This document shows, in pieces, positions 42,942-51,731 of a stretch of 64,000 nt of DNA. This DNA comes from Clostridiaceae bacterium (GTDB lineage Bacteria; Bacillota; Clostridia; Peptostreptococcales; Natronincolaceae): NCBI GenBank assembly GCA_018432235.1, contig JAHDLO010000001.1, forward strand, positions 124,001 to 188,000. The letters run 5' to 3'. How positions within the stretch are numbered: position 1 is the first letter of the stretch; each line of letters starts with the position of its first letter. The position numbers were made by a program, and so were the translations under genes. The notes beneath the pieces are model-generated. The model did not search any database and was not told the origin of the DNA. It saw only the letters and a program-made list of their open reading frames with translations.

Positions 42942-44687
42942 TTATTTTAGCTTTCTATTGATGGTGGAGGGATCGATATTCAAAATCCTTGCTGCTTCCT
43001 TTAAGGTGCCGCATTGCTTGATGGTCTCTCTGATAAAGGCTGCCTCGAATTGGCGGCTTGCCTCCTTTAATGTCATGCCCTCTATAGGCCTTTGATCCAT
43101 AAGTGCCTTCATCCTGCCTGAAGAATGGAAATTCATCTTTATATTCAAGGAGCCGTTATTTGCAATATAATTGGGCAGCAGCTCCTCCTTTAGCTCATCC
43201 TCCTGAGAGATGACCACCATACGCTCAATCAGGTTTCTCAGCTCCCTAACATTACCGGGCCATTTATAGTTTAACAATGGGTTTAAAACATTAGGAGAAA
43301 AATATTTATTCATTTGATGTCTTTTGTTGAAATCACTCAAAAACTTCAGGCTTAAAGGAATAATATCGTCCCGTCGTTCCCTTAGTGGCGGCAGATAAAT
43401 TGGGACAACATTTAAGCGATAGAACAAATCCTCCCTGAAGCTCCCTTCATTGACCATCTCTTGAAGGTTTTTGTTGGTGGCAGCAATAACCCTTGCATTA
43501 ACGGGTATAGGTGCTTCGCCTCCTATCCGATACACAACCTTGTCCTCCAGCACCTTCAAAAGCTTTACCTGCAAATCTGGCGTTAGCTCCGAAATCTCAT
43601 CCAGCAATATCGTCCCCTTGCTGGCCAGCTCAAAGAGTCCGGTTTTCCCCTTGATATTTGCGCCTGTAAAGGCTCCCTTCTCGTAGCCGAAGAGCTCAGA
43701 TTCAATCAGGTTTTGAGGTATGGCACCACAATTGACCTCAATGAAGCTCTCCTTAGCTCTATAGCTGTTTTTATGAATCAGCTTAGAAAGCTGACCCTTG
43801 CCGACACCTGTTTCACCATTTAAAAGCAAGGTGGTGTCAACCTTTGCCACCATTAAGGCCATTTCAATGATCTTAAACATGTTTTGATCCTTAACGATGA
43901 TTTCTGGATTTTCAATCAGCTTATTTTTCATATGCTCCAGCTCTGCCAAATATCTTTCATTTAAGGCCCTTGTATTTAATAGCTGGTTTTTTAGATTCAC
44001 CAGCTCAGAAATATCCCGTACATTAGTTACGATATACATGATCCCATTATCCTTTGAAAAAACCGGTGTACTGGTAATTAAAATTTCCTTCCCATGCTTC
44101 AATAGCTGCCGAAGGGTAATCTGCCTTCGCTTTTCAATTACCATCAGAGACCCCGACTGACTGTAAACGCCGTCCCTCACAAGATCCCTCATGTTTTTGC
44201 CAATTAGATCCTCTTTTTTTATGCCGGTGATTCTTTCATAGGCGCTATTCAGCATCAAAACATTGGCAGCGCCATCTGTTACAAATATACCATCAAAGGA
44301 GGATTCTATAATCCAATGAAGCTTTTCGTTCAACACCTTATACTTATTAATTTCATCGGCAACAGATTCAAACTTTGAAATATCCTGAAGAATGTAGCAT
44401 TCAAGCCTGCCTTCCTCACTTTGATCAATAGTCAACCTGCTGCCGATCAAAATCTTATCCTTAAATTTAATCTTGTGGAAGTCTTGATCATTATAATCCT
44501 GCAGCTGCTCCAGCTTTTCAGGCTCTAAAAATTCAGTTAAAAAGCTCCCCTGCTGGTTTTCACTGATTTCTAAAATCTCTCTTCCCCGGTCATTCAAATA
44601 GAGTATCTCACCATTGCTTCCTACTATGATGATGCCGTTGATAGAGTTCTTCAAAACATATTTAAAAACCTCATCAGTAACCCTCAT
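42942..44687 (-). CDS. Sigma54-dependent activator with two PAS domains
   Basis: A 581-aa regulator. PAS 1 (about 5-110: NSINGIIIVGSNGEILYLNDRGREIL) and PAS 2 (about 128-245: SSFDGIFVTDGAANVLMLNSAYERITGIKKEDLIGKN) are followed by an AAA+ domain with Walker A GETGVGKG, GAFTGA, and GTILLDEISEL, then a Fis-type HTH (GTLKEAARILNIDPSTINRKLK). It lies directly downstream of the 4-hydroxybutyrate operon, whose first gene has a -24/-12 promoter, so it probably activates that operon by binding the TTGCAA palindromes near 50659-50720. The PAS ligand is unknown. Confidence 0.93.
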   Translation of the reverse strand: MRVTDEVFKYVLKNSINGIIIVGSNGEILYLNDRGREILEISENQQGSFLTEFLEPEKLEQLQDYNDQDFHKIKFKDKILIGSRLTIDQSEEGRLECYILQDISKFESVADEINKYKVLNEKLHWIIESSFDGIFVTDGAANVLMLNSAYERITGIKKEDLIGKNMRDLVRDGVYSQSGSLMVIEKRRQITLRQLLKHGKEILITSTPVFSKDNGIMYIVTNVRDISELVNLKNQLLNTRALNERYLAELEHMKNKLIENPEIIVKDQNMFKIIEMALMVAKVDTTLLLNGETGVGKGQLSKLIHKNSYRAKESFIEVNCGAIPQNLIESELFGYEKGAFTGANIKGKTGLFELASKGTILLDEISELTPDLQVKLLKVLEDKVVYRIGGEAPIPVNARVIAATNKNLQEMVNEGSFREDLFYRLNVVPIYLPPLRERRDDIIPLSLKFLSDFNKRHQMNKYFSPNVLNPLLNYKWPGNVRELRNLIERMVVISQEDELKEELLPNYIANNGSLNIKMNFHSSGRMKALMDQRPIEGMTLKEASRQFEAAFIRETIKQCGTLKEAARILNIDPSTINRKLK

Positions 44688-44817
44688 ATACGCTCCCCCA
44701 AGCTTAAAGACCTTATTTCACCAAATCATATGGTGCTTACTCCTATTATAGCATGACTATCCCTTAGCTTTAAAACATAAGAAGAGTCCTCCAATGATTA
44801 GCTGACCCTTCCTATTG

Positions 44818-45579
44818 TTATTTTTTCTTTTCCAAAAAGGCCGCCATCCGTTGCCTTTGGTCGGAGTCTGCAAAGCATAGTGCAAAAAGGTCAGATTCAA
44901 TGGTATGGGCAGTGTCCAAATCCGTATGAAAGCCTCTGTTCATGGCTATTTTCGCATATTTAATGGCGTTTTGACTTCTGGAGGCAATCTTCTCCGCCAG
45001 CAGCATGGTCTGGGGCATTAGCTCCTCATCCGCCACCACCCTGTTAATCAGTCCTATCCTTAGGGCCTCCTCCGCAGCTATCATGTCACCTGTAAAAATT
45101 AGCTCCTTTGCCTTAGGCAGGCCTACAATCCTGGATAATCTCTGGGTTCCAGCCCATCCAGGGGTAATCCCCAGTGTAGCCTCCGGTTGCCCAAATCTTG
45201 CACCCTTTGAAGCGATTCTAATATCACAGCACATTGCCAGCTCACAGCCGCCTCCCAGTGCAAAGCCATTGACTGCAGCAATGGTGGGCTTCTCCAGCAG
45301 CTCAATTCTTCTAAAAACCTTTTGACCAAATTGCGAAAACTTCCTTGCTTGCTCCGGCACCAAATCCTTCATTTCACCGATATCCGCCCCTGCTACAAAG
45401 GCCTTTCCCTCCCCCGTCAGCACCAGCACTCGAATGTCCTTATCCTCTGCAACTACCTCAACTGCCTTTTCCAGCTCCGCCAGCACCTCCAGGTTCAAGG
45501 CATTTAATGCCTTTGGGCGATTGATTCTAATGACAGCAATTTCCTTCTGATTCTCTACAATTAAGTTTTTATAGCTCAT
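44818..45579 (-). CDS. Crotonase / enoyl-CoA hydratase
   Basis: A 253-aa enoyl-CoA hydratase-fold enzyme. Both catalytic glutamates of true hydratases are present with the right 20-residue spacing: GGGCE in ALGGGCELAMCCDI and QPE in ARFGQPEATLG. The oxyanion-hole segments are FVAGADIGEM and NGFALGGGCE. It should hydrate crotonyl-CoA to 3-hydroxybutyryl-CoA, the step after the 4-hydroxybutyryl-CoA dehydratase encoded in the same operon. It lies 147 nt after the cysteine-rich small gene. Confidence 0.93.
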   Translation of the reverse strand: MSYKNLIVENQKEIAVIRINRPKALNALNLEVLAELEKAVEVVAEDKDIRVLVLTGEGKAFVAGADIGEMKDLVPEQARKFSQFGQKVFRRIELLEKPTIAAVNGFALGGGCELAMCCDIRIASKGARFGQPEATLGITPGWAGTQRLSRIVGLPKAKELIFTGDMIAAEEALRIGLINRVVADEELMPQTMLLAEKIASRSQNAIKYAKIAMNRGFHTDLDTAHTIESDLFALCFADSDQRQRMAAFLEKKK

Positions 45580-45604
45580 GTATTCCCCCCTAAAACGTTA
45601 TTAT

Positions 45605-45634
45605 CAGTTTATATAACTGCTGATATATAAACTG
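45605..45634 (-). other. Intercistronic stem-loop before the crotonase gene
   Basis: CAGTTTATAT (45605-45614) and ATATAAACTG (45625-45634) form a perfect 10-bp stem. No U tract follows on the minus strand; a second small palindrome, GCTGCCGGCAGC, lies at about 45703-45714. These could be RNA processing or stabilising elements within the operon, or mark a separate crotonase transcript. Confidence 0.45.
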
Positions 45635-45726
45635 ACTGTTTATGTGGCTCTCGAATTTCTATAACTGAAAAGGGCTGTCCGGTCAACCGTCACAAGGATC
45701 GGCTGCCGGCAGCTAATTTCATTTTT

Positions 45727-46020
45727 TTAATCCGCTAATTGCTGAAGCATCCATGAAATAATGCCCTGATGACTGATATCTCCCCGCAAATTGATCATAT
45801 ATTTTTGGCTATTGATTACCTTTACATTGTTGGGCGGTTCTTTAATTCCTTGAATGCACCCATATGGACAGCCATTAAGAATTATAATGATTTTATCATG
45901 CCCACTATCCAAGAAAACCGCCTTATCCTCAAAATGCTTTAACAGGCTTTCATATACCAGCCTTCTGTCATACAGAGGGTTGCATCCTCCGCAAAAGAGA
46001 TATTCTATCCTGAGCTTCAC
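45727..46020 (-). CDS. Small cysteine-rich protein with CGGC and CPYGC motifs, function unknown
   Basis: A 97-aa protein I do not recognise. It opens with MKLRIEYLFCGGCNPLYDRR and later has ILNGCPYGCIQGI, so four Cys in two pairs could bind a metal or iron-sulfur cluster or act in thiol chemistry. The alternating hydrophobic pattern suggests a small alpha/beta fold. It lies 3 nt after the permease gene in the 4-hydroxybutyrate operon, next to genes for an iron-sulfur dehydratase and a NifU-like protein, so a link to cluster handling or redox control is possible. Confidence 0.75.
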   Translation of the reverse strand: MKLRIEYLFCGGCNPLYDRRLVYESLLKHFEDKAVFLDSGHDKIIIILNGCPYGCIQGIKEPPNNVKVINSQKYMINLRGDISHQGIISWMLQQLAD

Positions 46021-46023
46021 CCG

Positions 46024-47379
46024 CTATACACCCTTAACTTCCTCTGCCTTCACCTTGGATTTTTTAAAATCTGAAAGCAAAATGAATAATATAATACCTA
46101 AAGCAAAGCCCCAAGCAGCACCTTTAACAGCTAAAACAGCACCCATTACCCCGGCAATGCCTCTGTCAGTATCACTTTTACAGATATTCATTGCCAGTCT
46201 GGTACAGACATAGCCCTGCACCAGCAATGTCAGCGAAAGCGCCACCGGCAATACAGGCTGTACAAGGGAAACTATTGGTATAAGCGCAACAGAGATTGCA
46301 GTGACCCATCTAAAGGTCCCCACACCACCAACAAGTGAATCCATTGCCTTTCTGCCGTCCTGATATCTTTGTGAAATTGCTGCTGTTACAGCCGCCCAAA
46401 GGGGACCCGCAAGGGTTACATATGGGGCAATCAAGGCCAATATAATATTTCTGAAGCCACTAATTAAATTAGAACGGTTTGAATTAAAATCTATGACCTC
46501 ATCCTTTCTGGCCTCGTCTGCTTCTTTTATTAATGCTTCACTGGTGACAAAATCACCAAAGGCTATAATGTAGGCGATTATCGCCATAGGTATGGCAGAT
46601 ATGAAAAGGCCAATTGTTGGAAATCCGATACCAAAGGGACTTACCTCCCTAAAGAGGGTTGCAAACTGTGGTATTTTTATAACCGTTCCGATCTCTATTT
46701 GAGGGACCGGCAGCTCACCAAAGAGAGGCCCTACGATAATACTGATAATTACAGCCGGAAGCATGCCATACTTACCTACTACTGCTGCCCATGAATATTT
46801 TTTCTTTAGGCTCTTAAAGCCATCGGAAAAAAGGACATAGTAGGATATCAGTCCACCGATAAAGATGGCATAGGGATATATGCCAAATCTTCCGGTTGCA
46901 CTAAACTCGCCTGATATGGCCGCAAAGGCTGCTCCCAGTAAAATGCCTGCCTTTAGCGAATTAGGTATGACATTGATCAACTTGCCTGCTGCACCGGTGA
47001 TTCCCATGATAATAAAGATAACCCCCACAAGAATTTGCAGCGCAATCAAGGCTTGAATTCTTTCGATTCCCAGGGCATATTCATTTAAAAATGCGATGGT
47101 AAGGGGAATTGATGGTGTAATCCATCCCGGTACCACAGGGTCCCCCAGCAGTGTATGCAGGCCATACAAAAAACCGTTAATGATAACCATTGACCAGGCC
47201 AGCTCGAAGGATATCCCCAATGTACTGGTCAAAATAGGAATTGCGCCTAAACAGGTGGCACACATTAATAATGCCTGTAGCGTTTCAGACCATTCCCATT
47301 TATAATGTATAAACGGAAGTCTGATTTTAAAAATCCCCGCTGCCCAATATGGCTGCTCCATCCCATGTTCTCTTTTCAT
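46024..47379 (-). CDS. NCS2/SulP-like solute permease
   Basis: A 451-aa membrane protein with about 12 hydrophobic segments, starting at an ATG with AGGAGG 8 nt upstream. It resembles the SLC23/26-type 7+7 inverted-repeat transporters: GWITPSIPLTIAFLNEYALG, ILVGVIFIIMGITGAAGKLINVIPNSLKAGILLGAAFAAISGEF, and PMAIIAYIIAFGDFVTSEALIKEADEARKDEVIDFNSNRSNLISGFRNI. Nucleobase and sulfate carriers share this fold. Its place between the CoA-transferase and crotonase genes suggests it carries 4-hydroxybutyrate or a related acid; that is inference. Confidence 0.75.
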   Translation of the reverse strand: MKREHGMEQPYWAAGIFKIRLPFIHYKWEWSETLQALLMCATCLGAIPILTSTLGISFELAWSMVIINGFLYGLHTLLGDPVVPGWITPSIPLTIAFLNEYALGIERIQALIALQILVGVIFIIMGITGAAGKLINVIPNSLKAGILLGAAFAAISGEFSATGRFGIYPYAIFIGGLISYYVLFSDGFKSLKKKYSWAAVVGKYGMLPAVIISIIVGPLFGELPVPQIEIGTVIKIPQFATLFREVSPFGIGFPTIGLFISAIPMAIIAYIIAFGDFVTSEALIKEADEARKDEVIDFNSNRSNLISGFRNIILALIAPYVTLAGPLWAAVTAAISQRYQDGRKAMDSLVGGVGTFRWVTAISVALIPIVSLVQPVLPVALSLTLLVQGYVCTRLAMNICKSDTDRGIAGVMGAVLAVKGAAWGFALGIILFILLSDFKKSKVKAEEVKGV

Positions 47380-47430
47380 ACTTTAGCCTCCTAAATATAT
47401 ATTTTTACGTTTGCACCGTAAATCAAAGCC

Positions 47431-48732
47431 TTAAAATTGCTTAAATCTCTCCTTGGCCTTTTCCGTAAGCATATCTCTGAAATCTGGATGCGCAATGCTT
47501 ATAAGGGCCTTGGCTCGTTCCTTTAAGGTCTTTCCCCTAAGATCGGCGATGCCGTATTCCGTAACAATATAGTGTACGTCATTTCTTGATGTGGTTACGG
47601 CGGAACCCTCATCCACAATCGGAACTATTCTGGAAACCTTCCCCTTTCCTGCAACCGACGGGAAGGCAATAATTGATTTTCCATTTTGGGCCATAGAAGC
47701 TCCCCTGACGAAGTCCACCTGTCCGCCTGTTCCACTGAATTGCTTATAGCCAATGGTCTCTGCCACCACCTGTCCCATGAGGTCAACCTGAATGGCAGAA
47801 TTAATGGATACCATTTTACTGTTTTGAGCAATAATCTGAGGATGATTCACATAGTCCACCGGATACATCAGCACATCGGGATTATCATTCACAAATTCAT
47901 ACAGGCGGTGACTTCCCATCAGAAAGGTGGCTACATATTTTCCCCTGTGAAGGGTCTTGGCACTGTTGTTGATATTTCCGTTTTCAATCAAATTCAACAC
48001 GCCGTCGGAGAACATTTCCGAATGAATCCCCAGGTCCTTCTTTTCCTTCAGAAAGGATAATACAGCATCCGGGATAGCTCCAATGCCCAGCTGCAGCGTA
48101 GAGCCATCCTCTATTAAATCCCCGCAGTGCTTCCCGATTTTACTCTCCACCTCGCCGATTTTAGGTAAGGGAAGCTCTAAAAGGGGCTGAGAGGCCTCAA
48201 CGATGCAATCCATTTTACTAATATGAATAAAGCTGTCACCATGGGTTCTTGGCATCTGATCATTTACCTGAGCAATGACGACCCTTGCACTTTCAGCTGC
48301 ACTTTTGGTGTAATCCAAGGATACGCCATAGCTGCAATAGCCATGACCATCAGGCTTTGACACCTGAATTAAAGCGACATCCACCGTAAGAATTTTTTCC
48401 TTAAAAAGTCTGGGAATCTCAAAGAAGAAGCTGGGTGTATAATCACCTCTGCCCTCTGCCACCGCATCCCGAGTCATTCCCCCTAAAAATAAGCCATTAT
48501 GTCTGAAATGCTTTACCATTTCGGGCCTCATGTATTCTGCCTTGCCCAAGGGAACCATATGAACAATTTCTACAGCCTCATAGCTTTTATGATTCTCTAC
48601 CATTGCCTTCAAAAGGGCTTGAGGCTCTCCAGCCGCATGGCCTACTACAACCCTGTCACCGGACTTGATTTTCTTTACCGCCTCCTCTGCACTACAGAGC
48701 TTTCTGCTATATTCCTGTTTCCAGCCTAACAT
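47431..48732 (-). CDS. abfT: 4-hydroxybutyrate CoA-transferase
   Basis: A 433-aa class I CoA-transferase of the acetyl-CoA hydrolase/4-hydroxybutyrate CoA-transferase type. Seen: GDRVVVGHAAGEPQALLKAM, LQLGIGAIPDAVLSFL, HSEMFSDGVLNLIENG (the catalytic Glu is in EMFSDG), and FSGTGGQVDFVRGASMAQNGKSIIAFPS. It would move CoA from acetyl-CoA or butyryl-CoA to 4-hydroxybutyrate. It overlaps the NifU-like gene by 7 bp and follows the dehydratase gene. The assignment draws on both family and context. Confidence 0.9.
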   Translation of the reverse strand: MLGWKQEYSRKLCSAEEAVKKIKSGDRVVVGHAAGEPQALLKAMVENHKSYEAVEIVHMVPLGKAEYMRPEMVKHFRHNGLFLGGMTRDAVAEGRGDYTPSFFFEIPRLFKEKILTVDVALIQVSKPDGHGYCSYGVSLDYTKSAAESARVVIAQVNDQMPRTHGDSFIHISKMDCIVEASQPLLELPLPKIGEVESKIGKHCGDLIEDGSTLQLGIGAIPDAVLSFLKEKKDLGIHSEMFSDGVLNLIENGNINNSAKTLHRGKYVATFLMGSHRLYEFVNDNPDVLMYPVDYVNHPQIIAQNSKMVSINSAIQVDLMGQVVAETIGYKQFSGTGGQVDFVRGASMAQNGKSIIAFPSVAGKGKVSRIVPIVDEGSAVTTSRNDVHYIVTEYGIADLRGKTLKERAKALISIAHPDFRDMLTEKAKERFKQF

Positions 48733-49013
48733 TTTTTCCCTCCATTCAAAATTTCCTTAGCCAATGCCAGCATTTCATCTGACAGCCCTGCTTCTATAGC
48801 AATATGTTCAATAGAAGCCTTTTCCCTCAGAATTTTTTTAATGACGGATTCAACCGTGTGCTGGGAGAGGGGACAGGTGCTGCATTGTCCCCTTAGTCTT
48901 AGCCTTAGAAGTCCCTCCGCCTCAACATAATCGAGAATTTCAACATCGCCCCCATCTCTATTCAAAATAGGACGGATATCGTCATTCAGCACCTTGATAA
49001 TTTTCTCCAGCAT
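48726..49013 (-). CDS. NifU-like iron-sulfur scaffold protein (C-terminal NifU domain only)
   Basis: A 95-aa protein consisting of a NifU C-terminal domain: LNDDIRPILNRDGGDVEILDYVEAEGLLRLRLRGQCSTCPLSQHTVESVIKKIL. The CSTC pair is the CxxC that assembles or carries [4Fe-4S] clusters as a dimer. The start at 49013 has GAGG 9 nt upstream, 4 nt after the dehydratase stop. Placement between dehydratase and CoA-transferase suggests a dedicated role in loading the dehydratase's [4Fe-4S] cluster. Four additional C-terminal residues end in Cys (GGKKC). Confidence 0.92.
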   Translation of the reverse strand: MLEKIIKVLNDDIRPILNRDGGDVEILDYVEAEGLLRLRLRGQCSTCPLSQHTVESVIKKILREKASIEHIAIEAGLSDEMLALAKEILNGGKKC

Positions 49014-49017
49014 GGCC

Positions 49018-50469
49018 TTATTCCTCAATATCCAATAGTTCCTTCACCAGCTGCTTTTTCATTCCCAGATTAGACTGTCTGGAGATCATGATTCTCTGAG
49101 CCTGAGGAGAGCCTGCACCATGCATGGATTCTGTTCTATAACCTACTGCAGCAGTACCCAGTGTAAGGTTTTCAATTAGTCTTAGCACCTTCATCCTGTT
49201 GATGGTAGGGACATCTGCTTTGGCCTTAAAGTACTTTTCAACATATTCTCCCACCTCTGGGCTGTTAAGGTCCTCCTCGGAGGGTAGTGTAACGAAGAGT
49301 CCGCCTGCTATATCCTCTGCCAGTCGGGCTATTTCATAGGGGAATCTGGTTACATTCTGCTTACATACATTGGCTAGAAGCATGTCAATTTCATAATTTC
49401 CTGCGGCTGTTTCATGCCCTTGAGAGGAGCAGGCGATACCACAGGCATATAGGGTTTCATTCAAATGGGTCATTTCAATAATTTTATCCTTAATATGAGA
49501 AGCTTTAGCCGCGCCATTATACTCACTAGCTAAGGAAGCCGCGCCAATTAGCACATCTCCTACACCTACCTTGCAGCCGCCATAGCTCTGACGGTGATAG
49601 CCTGCAAAGCGCTCCACCAGCATCCCTGAAAAATCATATTCACCGCACATAAAAATTCTGTCATTAGGTACAAATACATCATCAAACACCACCAATGCCT
49701 CATGCCCGCCAAATTTAGGATTTCCTCTGTCCAGAGTTCCGGCCTCCAGCTTTCTGGTATCACAGGATTGTCTGCCGTATATGATCTTGATGCCCTTTGT
49801 ATCGGTAGGTACAGAGAAGGCTACCGCGTAATCCATATCCTCCTCCTTCATCGCACTGGTTGGCATAACCAGAACCTCATGGGAGTTTACTATCCCCGTC
49901 TGATGGGTTTTAGCGCCTCTAACTACAATGCCATCCTCTCTTCTCTCTACAATACGAAGATATAGGTCCGGGTCCTGCTGCTGTGACGGTGATAAGCCCC
50001 TATCCCCTTTAGGGTCTGTCATGGCGCCATCCACCACAAGATCCTCCCTCTGCACATATTTAAGAAATTCAATGAAATTTTCATGATATTTGGTACCGTA
50101 TTTCTGGTCAGTTTCAAAGGTACTGCTGTAAACAGCATTGAATGCATCCATTCCCACACATCTTTGGAAGCATGCAGCAGTTTTTTGTCCCAGCAGCCTC
50201 TGCATTTTAACCTTTTTAATTAAATCCTCTTCACTTTGATGAAGATGGGTAAAACGATTGATTTTTTCACCTGTAAGATTTGAAACCGTTGTCATCAGGT
50301 CTGCATATTGAGGATCATTAGCTAATTCATAGGTCATCATTACCGAATTCAGCGAGGGTCTGATAATAGGGTCATCCACAGGATTCTCCACTCTTTTGCC
50401 AAAAAGATATACCTCCATGTTTAATTTTCTCAGGCTTTCAACATAAGCCTCTGCTGTTTTAATTGCCAT
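49018..50469 (-). CDS. abfD: 4-hydroxybutyryl-CoA dehydratase / vinylacetyl-CoA isomerase
   Basis: A 483-aa flavoprotein with a [4Fe-4S] cluster; the ATG at 50469 follows GGGGTGG. The cluster ligands of the Clostridium aminobutyricum enzyme (Cys99, Cys103, His292, Cys299) are matched by Cys100, Cys104, His292 and Cys299 here (AACFQRCVG and YHRQSYGGCKVG). It dehydrates 4-hydroxybutyryl-CoA to crotonyl-CoA through a ketyl radical. It is the first gene of an operon that also encodes a NifU-like protein, the CoA-transferase, a permease and crotonase: a route from 4-hydroxybutyrate (from GABA or succinate) to 3-hydroxybutyryl-CoA. 4-hydroxybutyrate dehydrogenase is not in the window. Confidence 0.96.
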   Translation of the reverse strand: MAIKTAEAYVESLRKLNMEVYLFGKRVENPVDDPIIRPSLNSVMMTYELANDPQYADLMTTVSNLTGEKINRFTHLHQSEEDLIKKVKMQRLLGQKTAACFQRCVGMDAFNAVYSSTFETDQKYGTKYHENFIEFLKYVQREDLVVDGAMTDPKGDRGLSPSQQQDPDLYLRIVERREDGIVVRGAKTHQTGIVNSHEVLVMPTSAMKEEDMDYAVAFSVPTDTKGIKIIYGRQSCDTRKLEAGTLDRGNPKFGGHEALVVFDDVFVPNDRIFMCGEYDFSGMLVERFAGYHRQSYGGCKVGVGDVLIGAASLASEYNGAAKASHIKDKIIEMTHLNETLYACGIACSSQGHETAAGNYEIDMLLANVCKQNVTRFPYEIARLAEDIAGGLFVTLPSEEDLNSPEVGEYVEKYFKAKADVPTINRMKVLRLIENLTLGTAAVGYRTESMHGAGSPQAQRIMISRQSNLGMKKQLVKELLDIEE

Positions 50470-50508
50470 TATAGTCCACCCCTTTAATTTTATTTTCATG
50501 AATATATA

Positions 50509-50526
50509 TTTGCAGAAAGTATGCCA
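50509..50526 (-). promoter_or_regulatory. Sigma54 (-24/-12) promoter of the 4-hydroxybutyrate operon
   Basis: TTGGCATACTTTCTGCAA on the minus strand has GG and GC exactly 10 nt apart and matches the consensus at most key positions. Transcription would start near 50498, about 30 nt before the abfD ATG. Confidence 0.85.
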
Positions 50527-50658
50527 ATTTTTTGTCATTGTTTAAATAAATTTTATTTGAAGGATTTTTTGATATACGGCCTGTCAGTAGCTGGTTTTCG
50601 ACATAATTAAATAGAAATATATACACGCTCTTGTGCTTCCTTTGATTTTTAAATATTC

Positions 50659-50720
50659 TTGCAATTTTGCAAGCCTTCTGTTTTTCTATGGTTTTTTTGC
50701 AATTCGTTGCAAAATTGCAA
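50659..50720. promoter_or_regulatory. Palindromic upstream activator sites, TTGCAA type
   Basis: TTGCAATTTTGCAA (50659-50672) and its exact reverse complement TTGCAAAATTGCAA (50707-50720) lie 130-210 bp upstream of the -24/-12 promoter. A further TTGCAA half-site lies at 50697-50702. The spacing of full sites is 48 bp, close to whole helical turns. They fit the position of enhancer sites for the PAS/sigma54 activator encoded at 42942. Confidence 0.75.
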
Positions 50721-50751
50721 CTTTTAAATTGACTGTTTTTTACAACAAAAA

Positions 50752-50777
50752 ATCCCTCAAACCGGAGTTAGAGGGAT
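50752..50777 (-). terminator. Intrinsic terminator upstream of the 4-hydroxybutyrate operon
   Basis: ATCCCTC (50752-50758) and GAGGGAT (50771-50777) form the stem; the minus strand continues TTTTTTG. It would end transcription arriving from the esterase gene at 50949. The rest of 50778-50948 shows no feature I can support. Confidence 0.8.
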
Positions 50778-50948
50778 CTAGTAAATATCTCATTATTTAT
50801 TTTTATATCTAAGCAAAGTGCTTTAGTCCTTCTGAGCTTTTGATACACAGCTTAAGAAGTGAAGCGTCCAATACAAGCATGAATACTTCACTATTGCTGA
50901 GGGCAGCATATTTTACTGGCAAGCTTAGACTTATACATATTACCTACT

Positions 50949-51713
50949 CTATAGCTGCCGATAAAAAAAATCCACGCTATATGCCATCGCTTCTTCCTTT
51001 TTACCAGGTTCAAAGCTATGATCTGCCCCTTCAACCACCACCAGCTGGCAGCTGTCACCCAGGGCCTCCTTCAGCTTAAGGGACTGTGCAACCGGTACAA
51101 TTTCATCAGAGTCCCCGTGGACAATCAAAATTTTGCACTGAAGCCTTCCGTCTGTTTCATAGGGATTCCTGCTGAGGGCGTCTTTATACATTTCGTAGCT
51201 CAGTTTTCGTTTTTTATCTCCTGCCTCAACAAAATATCCTGCCTTTTCCCATTGCGCAATCCCCTTCTCTGTCAGAGCGTGTTTCATAGCTGCTGCCAAA
51301 TCAATAGCTGGGGCATTTAAGGACACCGGTCCTGAATACGGCATTTCATTTATATAGCGTAAGACTACTCCCCCACCAAAGCTTCTACCAAATAAGGCAA
51401 CCTTGTTGAGATCGACAGTGGGCATTTCTTTAACCATCTTCATGGCGGCCTTCAGGTCCTCTACGCCTTGTGAGAGATGGATATCTTCACAGCTGCCTTC
51501 GCTTTCTCCATGGCAGGAAAAGTCAAACCGAAGGGAGGCGATTCCCTTCTTTTCCAGTTCCTCCGCCAACAAGACATATGTAAAGCTATCCTTATGGCTT
51601 CCCAGTCCGTGACAGATGACCACCATGGGCGCTTTTCCCTGTAAATCCGGCTGCCGCAGCACAGCTGCAAGCTTTGAGCCTTTATTGTTTATGATGATAA
51701 TTCTCTCCTCCAT
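50949..51713 (-). CDS. Alpha/beta hydrolase (serine esterase)
   Basis: A 254-aa cytoplasmic hydrolase. Seen: APMVVICHGLGSHKDS (oxyanion HG), RFDFSCHGESEG, nucleophile elbow GRSFGGG (Ser about 110), Asp in ILIVHGDSDEIVPV, and the catalytic His in EGADHSFEPG. It resembles feruloyl-esterase/BEM46-type enzymes. Substrate unknown. It lies 18 nt after the YiiX-like gene and may be co-transcribed with it. Confidence 0.88.
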   Translation of the reverse strand: MEERIIIINNKGSKLAAVLRQPDLQGKAPMVVICHGLGSHKDSFTYVLLAEELEKKGIASLRFDFSCHGESEGSCEDIHLSQGVEDLKAAMKMVKEMPTVDLNKVALFGRSFGGGVVLRYINEMPYSGPVSLNAPAIDLAAAMKHALTEKGIAQWEKAGYFVEAGDKKRKLSYEMYKDALSRNPYETDGRLQCKILIVHGDSDEIVPVAQSLKLKEALGDSCQLVVVEGADHSFEPGKKEEAMAYSVDFFYRQL

Positions 51714-51731
51714 AGCAAGCTCCCTTCTGAA

